Source of the DNA: Pseudomonas sp. GM84
Lineage (GTDB): Bacteria; Pseudomonadota; Gammaproteobacteria; Pseudomonadales; Pseudomonadaceae
DNA: 38,097 nt
Reading direction: 5' to 3'
NCBI RefSeq assembly: GCF_000282535.1
Contig: NZ_AKJC01000319.1
Location: 1 to 38,097 of the forward strand
Both the position numbers and the translations under genes were made by a program. Positions 9,614 through 18,444 of this stretch are shown one piece after another. The first letter of the stretch is position 1. Each line of letters opens with the position of its first letter. Under the pieces are notes generated by a model that searched no databases, was not told the DNA's origin, and saw only the letters and a program-made list of their open reading frames with translations.

Positions 9614-10711
9614 TTACTTGCCCGACTTGATCTTGGTCCAGCTGCGGGTGATATCGCGCTGGGCCTTGGCTTCAGGAGCCGCGATCGCGTACAGCTGCTT
9701 CTTCACTTCAGCTGGCGGATAGATGCTCGGGTCGCTGGTGATGTCCTTGTCGACGAACTGAGTGGCAGCAGCGTTGCCATTCGGGAAGCGCACGGCGTTG
9801 GTGATCTCGGCCATGATTTCCGGCTGCATCAGGAAGTCCATGAACTTGTAGGCAGCTTCTTTATGCTCGGCATCCTTGGGGATGGCGACCATGTCGTAGA
9901 AGGTACCGGCACCTTCTTTCGGAATGATGTAGTCGACCTTGACCTTGTCGCCGGCTTCGTGGGCGCGGGCCTTGGACTGCTCCAGGTCACCCGAGTAGCC
10001 GACGGCTACACAGATGTCGCCGTTGGCCATGTCGCCAATGTACTTGGACGAGTGGAAGTAGGTGATCGAAGGACGGATGCTGAGGAACAGGTCTTCGGCC
10101 GCCTTCAGGTCTTCTTTCTTGGTGCTGTTGGTTGGCTTGCCCAGGTAGTGCAGCGCGGCCGGGATCATTTCGGTCGGCGCATCCAGGAAGCTCACGCCGC
10201 AGCTCTTGAGCTTGGCGATGTTCTCAGGCTTGAACACGGCGTCCCACGAGTCGATCTTGTCCACGCCCAGCACGGCCTTGATCTTCTCCGGGTTGTAACC
10301 GATGCCGATCGAGCCCCACATGTACGGGAAGGCGTGCTTGTTGCCCTGGTCGCTGGCGTCACCGACGGCCTTGAGCAGGTCTTCGTCGAGGTTCTTCCAG
10401 TTCGGCAGCTTGGAGCGGTCCAGCTCCTCATAGACGCCGGCCTTGATCTGCTTGGCCAGGAAGTTGTTGGACGGCACGACGACGTCATAACCCGACTTGC
10501 CCGCCAGCAGCTTGGCTTCCAGGGTTTCGTTGCTGTCGAAAACGTCGTACTTGACCTTGATACCTGTCTGTTTCTCGAACTTGGCGATGGTGTCCGGAGC
10601 GATGTAGTCCGACCAGTTGTAGACGTTCAATACTTTGTCTTCAGCCTGAACAGCAGTAGCCATGGCACCCATCAGGGCTGCGGCCAGCAACGTCTTGCCC
10701 ATTTTATTCAT
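9614..10711 (-). CDS. spuD: Periplasmic putrescine-binding protein, SpuD-like
   Basis: This is the first of two polyamine-binding proteins in the operon, with 365 residues. A signal peptide ends at VQA (residue 23), and YNWSDYIAP follows at residues 31-39, with W33 and Y36 being expected ligand contacts in PotF relatives. The discriminating aromatic position is Phe here (F271 in GTFYD), as reported for SpuD, which points to putrescine. The start at 10711 has GGAG eight bases upstream. The next ATG, three codons later, is less well placed. The gene lies between the aminotransferase gene and the SpuE-like gene, with structured gaps on both sides. Confidence 0.93.
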   Translation of the reverse strand: MNKMGKTLLAAALMGAMATAVQAEDKVLNVYNWSDYIAPDTIAKFEKQTGIKVKYDVFDSNETLEAKLLAGKSGYDVVVPSNNFLAKQIKAGVYEELDRSKLPNWKNLDEDLLKAVGDASDQGNKHAFPYMWGSIGIGYNPEKIKAVLGVDKIDSWDAVFKPENIAKLKSCGVSFLDAPTEMIPAALHYLGKPTNSTKKEDLKAAEDLFLSIRPSITYFHSSKYIGDMANGDICVAVGYSGDLEQSKARAHEAGDKVKVDYIIPKEGAGTFYDMVAIPKDAEHKEAAYKFMDFLMQPEIMAEITNAVRFPNGNAAATQFVDKDITSDPSIYPPAEVKKQLYAIAAPEAKAQRDITRSWTKIKSGK

Positions 10712-10779
10712 GCGTCATGCTCCAGATTTTTTTGATTAGCCATCCGTTCAGCAGCCAGGTCCCGCAGTACACGCGTTGG

Positions 10780-10796
10780 GCGACTGAAACAGTCGC
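10780..10796 (-). other. Small perfect hairpin upstream of the SpuD-like gene
   Basis: gcgactg and cagtcgc pair perfectly around aaa. It lies about 70 bases before the binding-protein start and next to a larger hairpin. It may be an operator or an RNA processing or pausing element; the sequence does not decide. Confidence 0.4.
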
Positions 10797-10807
10797 TAGT
10801 CTGGCAA

Positions 10808-10847
10808 GTTACAAGGCGCTGTTTCAAGGAAAGCAGCCCCTTGTAAC
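10808..10847 (-). other. Large imperfect hairpin between aminotransferase and SpuD-like genes
   Basis: The outer arms gttacaagg (10808-10816) and ccttgtaac (10839-10847) are perfect. The inner gctgttt/aaagcag pairs extend the stem with a small bulge, giving about 16 base pairs. It lies 34 bases after the spuC stop. With the second hairpin it makes this 169-base gap a likely control point, either an internal terminator or a regulated promoter for the transport genes. Confidence 0.45.
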
Positions 10848-10880
10848 CAACTAATGTCACAACGCTAGCCTAGCAAAGGC

Positions 10881-12242
10881 TCAACGGATCGCTTCGAGGG
10901 TCAGATCCAGGCACTTGCGCGCCTTTTCCACCAGCTCGTCGACCTCCGCATGGCTGATCACCAGGGGTGGTGCAATGATCATGGTGTCGCCCACCGCGCG
11001 CATGATCAGGCCGTTTTCGAAGCAGAAGTTGCGGCACACCATGCCCACGCCCTTGCCTTCGTAGCGGCTGCGGGTGGCCTTGTCCTTGACCAGCTCGATC
11101 GCACCGAGCAGGCCCAGGCCGCGAACCTCTCCCACCAGCGGGTGGTCCTGCAGTTCCCGCAGACGTTTTTGCAAGTAGGGTGCCACTTCCGTGCGTGCGT
11201 GCTCGACAATCTTCTCGTCGCGCAGGATGCGCAGGTTTTCCAGGCCCACGGCCGCTGCCACCGGGTGCCCGGAGTAGGTGAAGCCGTGGTTGAAGTCGCC
11301 GCCTTCGCTGAGCACGTTGGCCACCGTGTCACGCACGATCACACCGCCCATGGGGATGTAACCGGAGGTAAGACCCTTGGCGATGGTCATCAGGTCGGGC
11401 TTGAGGTCGTAGTAGTCGGAGCCGAACCACTCGCCGGTACGGCCAAAGCCGCAGATCACTTCGTCGGCGACGAACAGGATGTCGTACTTGGCGAGGATCT
11501 CCTTGACCTTCGGCCAGTAGGTATCCGGTGGGATGATCACCCCGCCCGCACCCTGGATCGGCTCGGCGATGAAGGCGGCGACGTTGTCTTCGCCCACTTC
11601 CAGGATCTTCTTCTCCAGCTGCTCGGCTGCCCACACCCCGAATTCGTCCGGGGTCATGTCGCCGCCTTCGCCGAACCAGTACGGCTGCGGGATGTGCACG
11701 ATGCCCGGAATCGGCAGGCCACCCTGCTCATGCATGCCACTCATGCCGCCCAGGCTCGCGCCGGCGACGGTGGAGCCGTGATAGCCGTTGATGCGGCCGA
11801 TGATGGTCTGTTTCTGCGGCTTGCCCTTGAGCGCCCAGTAATGGCGGACCATGCGCAGCACGGTGTCGTTGCCTTCGGACCCGGAACCGGTGAAGAACAC
11901 GTGGGTCATGCCCTCGGGGGCGACGTCGGAGATGGCCTTGGCCAACTCCAGTGCCGGCGGGTGCGCGGTCTGGAAGAACAGGTTGTAGTACGGCAGCTCG
12001 CGCATCTGCTTCTCGGCAGCCTGCACCAGCTCTTCGCGGCCATAGCCGACCGCCACGCACCACAGGCCGGCCATGCCATCGAGGATCTTGTTCCCCTCGC
12101 TGTCCCACAAATGCACACCCTGGGCCTTGGTAATGATGCGCGGCCCCTTCTCCTTCAGCTGCTTGTAGTCACTGAAGGGTGCAAGGTGGTGCTCGCCGCT
12201 CAGGGTTTGCCATTCACGGGTTTGCGGGTTTTTGACGCTCAT
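10881..12242 (-). CDS. spuC: Polyamine:pyruvate aminotransferase (SpuC)
   Basis: This class III PLP-dependent aminotransferase of 453 residues should transfer the amino group of putrescine, spermidine or cadaverine to pyruvate in polyamine breakdown. The glycine-rich cofactor phosphate loop GSGSEGNDT is at about residues 119-127. The cofactor-binding Asp lies in VADEVICGFGRTG (about 258-270), and the Schiff-base lysine is K289 in TIAKGLTSG. The start at 12242 has GGAG six to seven bases upstream, and the longer frame to 12296 runs into the upstream gene without a ribosome site. It follows the gamma-glutamylpolyamine synthetase by 50 bases and precedes the two binding-protein genes. Confidence 0.95.
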   Translation of the reverse strand: MSVKNPQTREWQTLSGEHHLAPFSDYKQLKEKGPRIITKAQGVHLWDSEGNKILDGMAGLWCVAVGYGREELVQAAEKQMRELPYYNLFFQTAHPPALELAKAISDVAPEGMTHVFFTGSGSEGNDTVLRMVRHYWALKGKPQKQTIIGRINGYHGSTVAGASLGGMSGMHEQGGLPIPGIVHIPQPYWFGEGGDMTPDEFGVWAAEQLEKKILEVGEDNVAAFIAEPIQGAGGVIIPPDTYWPKVKEILAKYDILFVADEVICGFGRTGEWFGSDYYDLKPDLMTIAKGLTSGYIPMGGVIVRDTVANVLSEGGDFNHGFTYSGHPVAAAVGLENLRILRDEKIVEHARTEVAPYLQKRLRELQDHPLVGEVRGLGLLGAIELVKDKATRSRYEGKGVGMVCRNFCFENGLIMRAVGDTMIIAPPLVISHAEVDELVEKARKCLDLTLEAIR

Positions 12243-12261
12243 GTGCTTCTCCAGGGTCCGC

Positions 12262-12281
12262 AGGCCGCCGGAGGGCGGCCT
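12262..12281 (-). other. Hairpin between synthetase and aminotransferase genes
   Basis: aggccgcc and ggcggcct pair perfectly around ggag. The hairpin fills most of the 50-base gap between spuB and spuC and ends about 20 bases before the spuC start. It could tune expression between the two genes; there is no U tract. Confidence 0.4.
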
Positions 12282-12292
12282 CAGGGGGTTGA

Positions 12293-13651
12293 TCACACAG
12301 CAAACAGCAGGAACTCACGCTCCCAGGAGCTGATGACACGCTTGAAGTTCTCATGCTCGGCGCGCTTGGTGGCGACGTAGCCGGTGATGAATTTCTTGCC
12401 CAGGTACTGGGTCAGCGCACGGCTGATCTCCATGCGCTCCAGGGCATCTTCGATGGTCAGCGGCAGGCGCAGGTTGCGCCGCTCGTAGCCACGACCCACG
12501 ACCGGAGCGCTGGCTGCGATGCCTTCGACCATGCCGATGTAGCCACACAACAGGCTCGCGGCAATGGCCAGGTAAGGGTTGGCGTCGGCGCCCGGCAGGC
12601 GGTTCTCGACACGGCGGTTCTGCGGGCCGGCATCCGGTACGCGCAGGCCGACGGTACGGTTCTCCTCGCCCCACTCGACGTTCACCGGTGCCGACGTGTC
12701 AGGCAGGAAGCGGCGGAACGAGTTGACGTTGGGGGCGAACAGCGGCAGCGCCTCGGGAATGAATTTCTGCAGGCCACCGATGTGGTGCAGGAACAGTTCG
12801 CTCATGCTGCCGTCTTCATTGCTGAAGATGTTCTTGCCGGTGGTCGCGTCGACCACGCTCTGGTGCAGGTGCATGGCACTGCCCGGCTCGCCGGTCATCG
12901 GCTTGGCCATGAAGGTGGCGGCCACGTTGTGCTTGAGCGCCGCCTCGCGCATGGTGCGCTTGAACACCAGGATCTGGTCGGCCAGGTGCAGGGCGTTGCC
13001 GTGACGGAAGTTGATCTCCATCTGCGCCGTGCCGTCTTCGTGGATCAGCGTGTCGAGGTCCAACTGCTGCAGTTCGCACCAGTCGTAGACATCCTCGAAC
13101 AGCGGGTCGAATTCGTTGGCCGCTTCGATGGAGAACGACTGGCGGCCTGTTTCCGGGCGGCCCGAGCGGCCTACCGGCGGTTGCAGCGGGAAGTCCGGGT
13201 CTTCGCTGCGCTTGGTCAGGTAGAACTCCATCTCTGGCGCGACGATCGGCTGCCAGCCCTTGTCGGCATAGAGCTTGAGGACTTTCTTGAGGACGTTGCG
13301 CGGCGACAGTTCGACCGGGTTGCCCTTCTTGTCGTAGGTGTCGTGGATGACTTGCGCGGTCGGCTCGATGGCCCAGGGCACGAGGAACACAGCGTCTTCG
13401 TCGGGCCGGCAGATCATGTCGATGTCGGCCGGATCGAGCAGTTCGTAGTAGATGTCGTCGTCGACATAGTCGCCGGTCACGGTCTGCAGCAGCACGCTCT
13501 CGGGCAGGCGCATGCCTTTTTCGGCGATGAACTTGTTGGTCGGCGAGATCTTGCCGCGAGTGATGCCGGTCAGGTCACTGATCAGGCATTCGACTTCGGT
13601 GATCTTGTGCTCTTTCAACCAATCGGTGAGCTGGTCGAGGTTGTTACTCAT
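12293..13651 (-). CDS. spuB: Gamma-glutamylpolyamine synthetase (SpuB, glutamine synthetase family)
   Basis: This 452-residue glutamine-synthetase-fold enzyme should use ATP to join glutamate to an amino group of putrescine or another polyamine, the first step of the gamma-glutamylation pathway. The N-terminal beta-grasp region contains DLTGITRGK. The catalytic domain has the metal-binding EMEFYL strand, the GSAMHLHQS histidine motif and NRTVGLRVP followed by NRLPGADANPY. The adenylylation loop of the main nitrogen-assimilating GlnA is absent, as is usual in this subfamily. The start at 13651 has GAGG five bases upstream. It opens the polyamine operon and diverges from a second synthetase at 14226. 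Which polyamine each enzyme prefers cannot be read from sequence. Confidence 0.92.
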   Translation of the reverse strand: MSNNLDQLTDWLKEHKITEVECLISDLTGITRGKISPTNKFIAEKGMRLPESVLLQTVTGDYVDDDIYYELLDPADIDMICRPDEDAVFLVPWAIEPTAQVIHDTYDKKGNPVELSPRNVLKKVLKLYADKGWQPIVAPEMEFYLTKRSEDPDFPLQPPVGRSGRPETGRQSFSIEAANEFDPLFEDVYDWCELQQLDLDTLIHEDGTAQMEINFRHGNALHLADQILVFKRTMREAALKHNVAATFMAKPMTGEPGSAMHLHQSVVDATTGKNIFSNEDGSMSELFLHHIGGLQKFIPEALPLFAPNVNSFRRFLPDTSAPVNVEWGEENRTVGLRVPDAGPQNRRVENRLPGADANPYLAIAASLLCGYIGMVEGIAASAPVVGRGYERRNLRLPLTIEDALERMEISRALTQYLGKKFITGYVATKRAEHENFKRVISSWEREFLLFAV

Positions 13652-14225
13652 AGATACCTCAGGAGGTAATGTGGTCCGCGCATTGATTCTGGATGGAGTG
13701 GATTGCTAAAGCAAAAACACTCACGCAGAAGCACAGTGGATACACTGGAAACGAGCGTGTCCGTAATGAGTTAGAAAGGCACGAAGACAAGAAGCGCAGC
13801 GAAATAACGCTACGAGGTGAGGTCCGGGCGCGCAAACCGTCAATTATTGCGGCCAGGGCGACCACAACGCAGTTGATGCTTGCAGGAACGACAGGGATAC
13901 CCGAGCGCACTGCATAGGCAGCGCTTTCAGGTCGCGACAAGCGGACCATGTGACCCTCGTATTATTGTGTTCTGGGTTGAGGCCGAGCTTAGCCTTGTTC
14001 ATTTTTTTACACAACACCTCCGTAAAAAATAAAACACGGCGTGTCGGAGATAGCCCTTGGCGGCGGAAATAGCGGATAATGGCACGCCCAGATATGCAGC
14101 AAATCTGCCGTCGATGTGCCATTTCAGGGCATCATGGGGTTGGCTTGACATCAGTAGGGCTTTTCGATTGACTGGTCTTGCAAGCCCCCCTTGATTGATA
14201 TTTTTAACAACAAAGGTGTTGCATC
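13652..14225. other. Divergent regulatory region between the two polyamine synthetase genes
   Basis: These 574 bases carry no convincing gene and are visibly richer in A and T than their surroundings, especially from 13965 to 14040 and from 14190 to 14215. They must hold the promoters of both divergent transcripts. A TTGACA box at 14145-14150 is the best -35 candidate toward the plus-strand synthetase, but no good -10 box follows at the right distance. An inverted repeat lies at 14001-14030. In P. aeruginosa the gene spuA lies in this place; no trace of it is seen here. Confidence 0.7.
14001..14030. promoter_or_regulatory. AT-rich inverted repeat in the spuB-spuI divergent region
   Basis: atttttttac (14001-14010) and gtaaaaaat (14022-14030) are near-perfect inverted copies separated by 11 bases. 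The symmetry and position in a divergent control region suggest a dimeric regulator site, possibly for the polyamine repressor PauR, whose target sequence I cannot confirm here. A weak intrinsic terminator is an alternative. Confidence 0.35.
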
Positions 14226-15602
14226 ATGTCGGTACCCCCGCGTGCCGTTCAGCTTAACGAAGCGAACGCGTTCCTTAAGGAACATCCTGAGGTTCTCTAC
14301 GTTGACCTTCTGATTGCAGATATGAATGGTGTGGTGCGTGGCAAGCGCATAGAGCGCACCAGCCTCCACAAGGTTTACGAGAAAGGCATCAACCTGCCTG
14401 CCTCCCTCTTCGCCCTGGACATCAACGGTTCTACCGTCGAAAGCACCGGGCTTGGTCTGGACATCGGTGATGCCGACCGCATCTGCTACCCGATTCCCGG
14501 CACCCTCTCCAACGAACCCTGGCAGAAGCGCCCTACCGCGCAGCTGCTGATGACCATGCACGAAATCGAAGGTGAGCCGTTCTTCGCCGACCCGCGTGAA
14601 GTGTTGCGCCAGGTGGTGAGCAAGTTCACCGACATGGGCCTGACCATCTGCGCCGCGTTCGAGCTGGAGTTCTACCTGATCGACCAGGAGAACGTGAATG
14701 GCCGCCCGCAGCCGCCACGCTCGCCGATCTCGGGCAAGCGCCCGCAGTCGACCCAGGTGTACCTGATCGACGACCTCGACGAATACGCCGACTGCCTCCA
14801 GGACATCCTCGAAGGTGCCAAGGAGCAAGGCATTCCGGCCGATGCCATCGTCAAGGAAAGCGCCCCGGCGCAGTTCGAAGTCAACCTGCACCACGTCGCC
14901 GACCCGCTCAAGGCCTGTGACTACGCCGTTCTGCTCAAGCGGTTGATCAAGAACATCGCCTACGACCATGAAATGGACACCACCTTCATGGCCAAGCCCT
15001 ACCCGGGCCAGGCAGGCAACGGCCTGCATGTACACATTTCCGTGCTGGACAAAGATGGCAACAACATCTTCACCAGCGAGGATCCCGAGCAGAACGCCGC
15101 GCTACGTCATGCTGTCGGCGGTGTGCTCGAGACCCTGCCCGCGTCCATGGCGTTCCTTTGCCCGAACGTCAACTCGTACCGCCGTTTCGGCGCGCAGTTC
15201 TACGTACCGAACGCGCCGAGCTGGGGCCTGGACAACCGCACCGTGGCCCTGCGCGTGCCGACCGGTTCGCCGGATGCCGTGCGCCTTGAGCACCGTGTGG
15301 CGGGTGCCGACGCCAACCCGTACCTGATGATGGCGGCCGTGCTGGCCGGCGTGCACCATGGCCTGACCAACAAGGTCGAGCCCGGTGAGCCGATCGAAGG
15401 CAACTCGTACGAGCAGCTGGAGCAGAGCCTGCCGAACAACCTGCGCGATGCCCTGCGCGAGTTGGACGACAGCGAGATTCTCAACAAGTACATCGATCCG
15501 AAGTACATCGACATTTTCGTCGCGTGCAAGGAAAGCGAGCTGGAGGAGTTCGAGCACTCGATCTCCGACCTCGAGTACAACTGGTATCTGCACACTGTGT
15601 AA
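14226..15602 (+). CDS. spuI: Gamma-glutamylpolyamine synthetase (SpuI, glutamine synthetase family)
   Basis: This second glutamine-synthetase-family enzyme has 458 residues and likely also gamma-glutamylates polyamines or related amines. It shares the DMNGVVRGK segment, the ELEFYL metal-binding strand, the GNGLHVHIS motif and NRTVALRVP followed by HRVAGADANPY with the divergent SpuB. The differences around the substrate side (GNGLHVH versus GSAMHLH) show that it is a distinct paralogue, not a recent duplicate. The ATG at 14226 is preceded by AAGG at nine bases. The gene stands alone as a transcript, with a clear terminator directly after its stop codon. Confidence 0.92.
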   Translation: MSVPPRAVQLNEANAFLKEHPEVLYVDLLIADMNGVVRGKRIERTSLHKVYEKGINLPASLFALDINGSTVESTGLGLDIGDADRICYPIPGTLSNEPWQKRPTAQLLMTMHEIEGEPFFADPREVLRQVVSKFTDMGLTICAAFELEFYLIDQENVNGRPQPPRSPISGKRPQSTQVYLIDDLDEYADCLQDILEGAKEQGIPADAIVKESAPAQFEVNLHHVADPLKACDYAVLLKRLIKNIAYDHEMDTTFMAKPYPGQAGNGLHVHISVLDKDGNNIFTSEDPEQNAALRHAVGGVLETLPASMAFLCPNVNSYRRFGAQFYVPNAPSWGLDNRTVALRVPTGSPDAVRLEHRVAGADANPYLMMAAVLAGVHHGLTNKVEPGEPIEGNSYEQLEQSLPNNLRDALRELDDSEILNKYIDPKYIDIFVACKESELEEFEHSISDLEYNWYLHTV

Positions 15603-15605
15603 ATG

Positions 15606-15634
15606 AAAACGCCGCCCTCTGGGGCGGCGTTTTT
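15606..15634 (+). terminator. Rho-independent terminator after spuI
   Basis: acgccgccc (15609-15617) and gggcggcgt (15622-15630) form a nine-base GC-rich stem with a tctg loop. It is preceded by an A run and followed by a T run, so it can work in both directions. It begins a few bases after the spuI stop codon. Confidence 0.92.
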
Positions 15635-15656
15635 CATTCCGGACCGTGTCGCCTTC

Positions 15657-15740
15657 TTCGCGGGACAAGCCCGCTCCCACAGGTACAGCGCTGAGTCTCT
15701 GGCCTATGGGGTACTTGTGGGAGCGGGCTTGCCCCGCGAA
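15657..15740. repeat. REP pair (type B, GCGGGC core)
   Basis: Two facing units with heads ttcgcgggacaagcccgc and gcgggcttgccccgcgaa lie between the convergent ends of spuI and argA. The head differs from the GCCGGC type seen elsewhere, but both types share the ctcccacagg flank. Confidence 0.9.
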
Positions 15741-15762
15741 AGGGCCGGCCCAGGCGCTCCAC

Positions 15763-17061
15763 CTACAACGGTTTCTCGAAAATCTTCGAATTTCGCTGGT
15801 AGTTGTACAGCGAAGCCCGCGCCGCCGGCAGTCGCTCCACGCCACTGGGCGCAAAGCCACGCTCACGGAACCAGTGCGCAGTCCGCGTGGTAAGCACGAA
15901 CAGCGTATTCAAGCCCAACTGCCGCGCCCGGCCCTCGATGCGCTCGAGCAGCTCATCCCCGCGCCTGCCATGGCGGTATTCCGGGCTCACCGCCAAACAG
16001 GCCAGCTCACCCGCCTGCGAATCGGCAATCGGATACAACGCCGCACAAGCGATGATCATGCCTTCGCGCTCGACCACGCTGAACTGCTCGATCTCCCGCT
16101 CCAGCACCTCACGCGAGCGCCGTACCAGGATTCCCTGCTCTTCCAATGGGCTGATCAGCTCCAGCAAGCCACCGACATCCTCGATGGTCGCCTCGCGCAC
16201 CACTTCGAACTGCTCCTGCGACACCAGCGTACCGCCGCCACCGCGGGTGAACAGCTCGGTGAGCAGGGCGCCGTCCTCGGCATAGCTGACGATATGGCTA
16301 CGGGCCACGCCGCCCTTGCACGCCTCGGCCGCCGCATCCAGCAACTCGCCTTGATAATCGCTGCCCAGCCGCGCCAGGTGCGGGCCGATCTGCTGCGGAC
16401 GCAGTTCACGCACCAGCTTGCCCTGCTCGTCCAGCAAGCCAGGCTCGGCGCCGAACAGCAGCAATTTGTCGGCACCCAGCTCGATGGCGGCGCGGGTGGC
16501 CACGTCTTCGCAGGCCAGGTTGAAGATCTCGCCGGTAGGCGAGTAACCCAGCGGCGACAGCAGCACGATGGAACGCTCGTCGAGCAGGCGGCTGATGCCT
16601 TTGCGGTCGATGCGGCGCACTTCGCCGGTATGGTGGTAGTCCACCCCTTCGAGCACGCCGATAGGACGCGCGGTCACCAGGTTGCCGCAGGCCACGCGCA
16701 GGCGTGAGCCCTGCATCGGCGATGCGGCGATGTCCATCGACAGGCGCGCCTCGATGGCCAGGCGCAATGCCCCTACTGCATCGATCACGCAGTCCAGCGT
16801 GGCGGCATCGGTGATGCGCATGCCACGGTGGTAATGCGGGGTGAGGCCACGGGCCGCCAGGCGGCTCTCGATCTGCGGCCGCGAACCATGCACCAGCACC
16901 AGGCGCACGCCAAGGCTGTGCAGCAGCACCAGGTCGTGAACGATATTGCCGAAATTCGGGTGTTCCACCCCATCGCCGGGGAGCATGACGACGAAGGTGC
17001 AATCGCGATGGGCATTGATGTACGGGGAGGCATGACGCAGCCAGTTGACGTAATCGGGCAT
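15763..17061 (-). CDS. argA: N-acetylglutamate synthase (ArgA)
   Basis: This 432-residue enzyme acetylates glutamate with acetyl-CoA, the first step of arginine biosynthesis, and is normally feedback-inhibited by arginine. The N-terminal amino-acid-kinase fold (about residues 20-280) has VLVHGSRPQIE near residue 55 and binds the regulator. The C-terminal GNAT domain (about residues 295-432) contains the acetyl-CoA-binding stretch SPEYRHGRRGDELL. The length matches the classical two-domain ArgA. The ribosome site before 17061 is weak (only AGG). argE lies upstream on the same strand with a 125-base gap, so the two are probably independent or loosely coupled. Confidence 0.97.
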   Translation of the reverse strand: MPDYVNWLRHASPYINAHRDCTFVVMLPGDGVEHPNFGNIVHDLVLLHSLGVRLVLVHGSRPQIESRLAARGLTPHYHRGMRITDAATLDCVIDAVGALRLAIEARLSMDIAASPMQGSRLRVACGNLVTARPIGVLEGVDYHHTGEVRRIDRKGISRLLDERSIVLLSPLGYSPTGEIFNLACEDVATRAAIELGADKLLLFGAEPGLLDEQGKLVRELRPQQIGPHLARLGSDYQGELLDAAAEACKGGVARSHIVSYAEDGALLTELFTRGGGGTLVSQEQFEVVREATIEDVGGLLELISPLEEQGILVRRSREVLEREIEQFSVVEREGMIIACAALYPIADSQAGELACLAVSPEYRHGRRGDELLERIEGRARQLGLNTLFVLTTRTAHWFRERGFAPSGVERLPAARASLYNYQRNSKIFEKPL

Positions 17062-17186
17062 GACAGGGCCTGTGGATAAAGTGGACGGAGAACGGTAGAT
17101 GACACAGCGTTCAGGATCATCGTCGGAACAGGCTTGCGGTCACGCGCGGTCTCCTCTAGGCAACAACGAATCAGCAGGGTGGACGT

Positions 17187-18329
17187 TTAATGAAGGCAAT
17201 AGTGCCGGATCAGGTCACGCAATAGACGCACGGTAGGCTCGATTCGTGACATTTCCAGGTATTCGCCGGGCTGGTGGGCACAGGCGATATCACCGGGGCC
17301 GAGCACGATGGTCTGGCAACCCAGCTGCTGAAGATAAGGTGCCTCGGTGCCGAACGCCACCGCTTCGGCGCGATGCCCGGTCAGGCGTTCGGCCACCTGC
17401 ACCAGCTCGGCGTCGGCGACCTGCTCGAACGGCGGCACCGCCGGGAACAACGGCGCGTAGTCGATACGAACCTCGTGGCGTTCGGCCACAGGCTGCAGCT
17501 TGGCCCGAATGGCCGCGCGCAGCTGCTCCACGTCCATGCCCGGCAGCGGGCGCAGGTCGAACTCCAGGGCGCATTGGCCGCAAATGCGGTTGGGATTGTC
17601 ACCGCCGTGAATGCAGCCGAAGTTCATGGTTGGCGTGGGCACGCTGAATTGCGGGTTGCGGTAGGTATCCTGCCACTGCCGGCGCAGGCCCATCAGCTCG
17701 CCCATCACCGCATGCATGGCCTCCAGGGCGCTGTGGCCCAGGCTTGGGTCCGACGAATGGCCACTGCGCCCGAGGATGTCGATGCGATCCATCAGAATGC
17801 CCTTGTGCATGCGGATCGGCTTCAAGCCGGTGGGCTCGCCGATCACCGCCGCACGGCCCAGCGGCCGCCCGGCTTCGGCCAGGGCGCGGGCGCCGGACAT
17901 CGAGCTTTCTTCATCGCAGGTGGCGAGGATGAGCAGGGGCTGCTTGAAGTCATGCTCGAGCAAGGGGATCACGGCCTCGATGATCAAGGCGAAGAACCCC
18001 TTCATGTCACAGCTGCCAAGGCCCACCCAGCGGCCGTCGACCTCGCTCAACTTGAGCGGGTCAGTGGCCCACAGCTGTTCGTCGTAGGGCACCGTGTCGC
18101 TATGCCCGGCCAGCACCAGGCCACCGGGACCGGTGCCGCGGCTGGCCAGCAGGTTGAACTTGCCTGGGCTGACCTGCTGGATGTCGCAACTGAAACCCAG
18201 GTCGCCCAACCAGCCCGCCAAGAGGTCGATGACCTGGCGGTTGGACTGGTCCAGCGCAGGCTGGGTGCAACTGACCGAGGGCGCGGCGATCAACGCGGCA
18301 AACTGGTCTTTGAGCGTGGGCAACGGCAT
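17187..18329 (-). CDS. argE: Acetylornithine deacetylase (ArgE)
   Basis: This 380-residue M20-family metallohydrolase removes the acetyl group from N-acetylornithine to give ornithine. The metal ligands are visible as H76 and the following D78 in LAGHSDT, D108 in GSCDMKG, and the catalytic and ligand pair E140-E141 in TCDEESS. A dimerisation domain interrupts the catalytic fold, as usual. The start at 18329 has GAGGAG seven bases upstream. Pseudomonas also recycles acetyl groups through ArgJ, so the need for ArgE here is not obvious, and activity on a related N-acyl amino acid is possible. It diverges from the CYTH-CHAD gene across 115 bases. Confidence 0.93.
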   Translation of the reverse strand: MPLPTLKDQFAALIAAPSVSCTQPALDQSNRQVIDLLAGWLGDLGFSCDIQQVSPGKFNLLASRGTGPGGLVLAGHSDTVPYDEQLWATDPLKLSEVDGRWVGLGSCDMKGFFALIIEAVIPLLEHDFKQPLLILATCDEESSMSGARALAEAGRPLGRAAVIGEPTGLKPIRMHKGILMDRIDILGRSGHSSDPSLGHSALEAMHAVMGELMGLRRQWQDTYRNPQFSVPTPTMNFGCIHGGDNPNRICGQCALEFDLRPLPGMDVEQLRAAIRAKLQPVAERHEVRIDYAPLFPAVPPFEQVADAELVQVAERLTGHRAEAVAFGTEAPYLQQLGCQTIVLGPGDIACAHQPGEYLEMSRIEPTVRLLRDLIRHYCLH

Positions 18330-18444
18330 GCGCGTACTCCTCGGAAGCGTTGCCCATCATAGGGCCATCCGCCGTAAGGAATAAACCGTTGCCAGCCCAG
18401 TCCTGTAGACTGCACGGCTATCACGCCCTCCCTTCGAGCCTGCG

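Noticed and set aside
12353-13669. 438-codon plus-strand open frame
   Set aside because: It is antisense to spuB, whose glutamine synthetase motifs are unambiguous.
13659-13949. Short open frames on both strands in the spuB-spuI gap (also 13693-13917 on plus)
   Set aside because: They have unusual composition, no ribosome site and no recognisable product, and they are not SpuA-like.
14082-14099. Possible sigma-54 promoter (tggcacgcccagatatgc) before spuI
   Set aside because: The -24 element fits, but the -12 TTGC element is absent at the required spacing.
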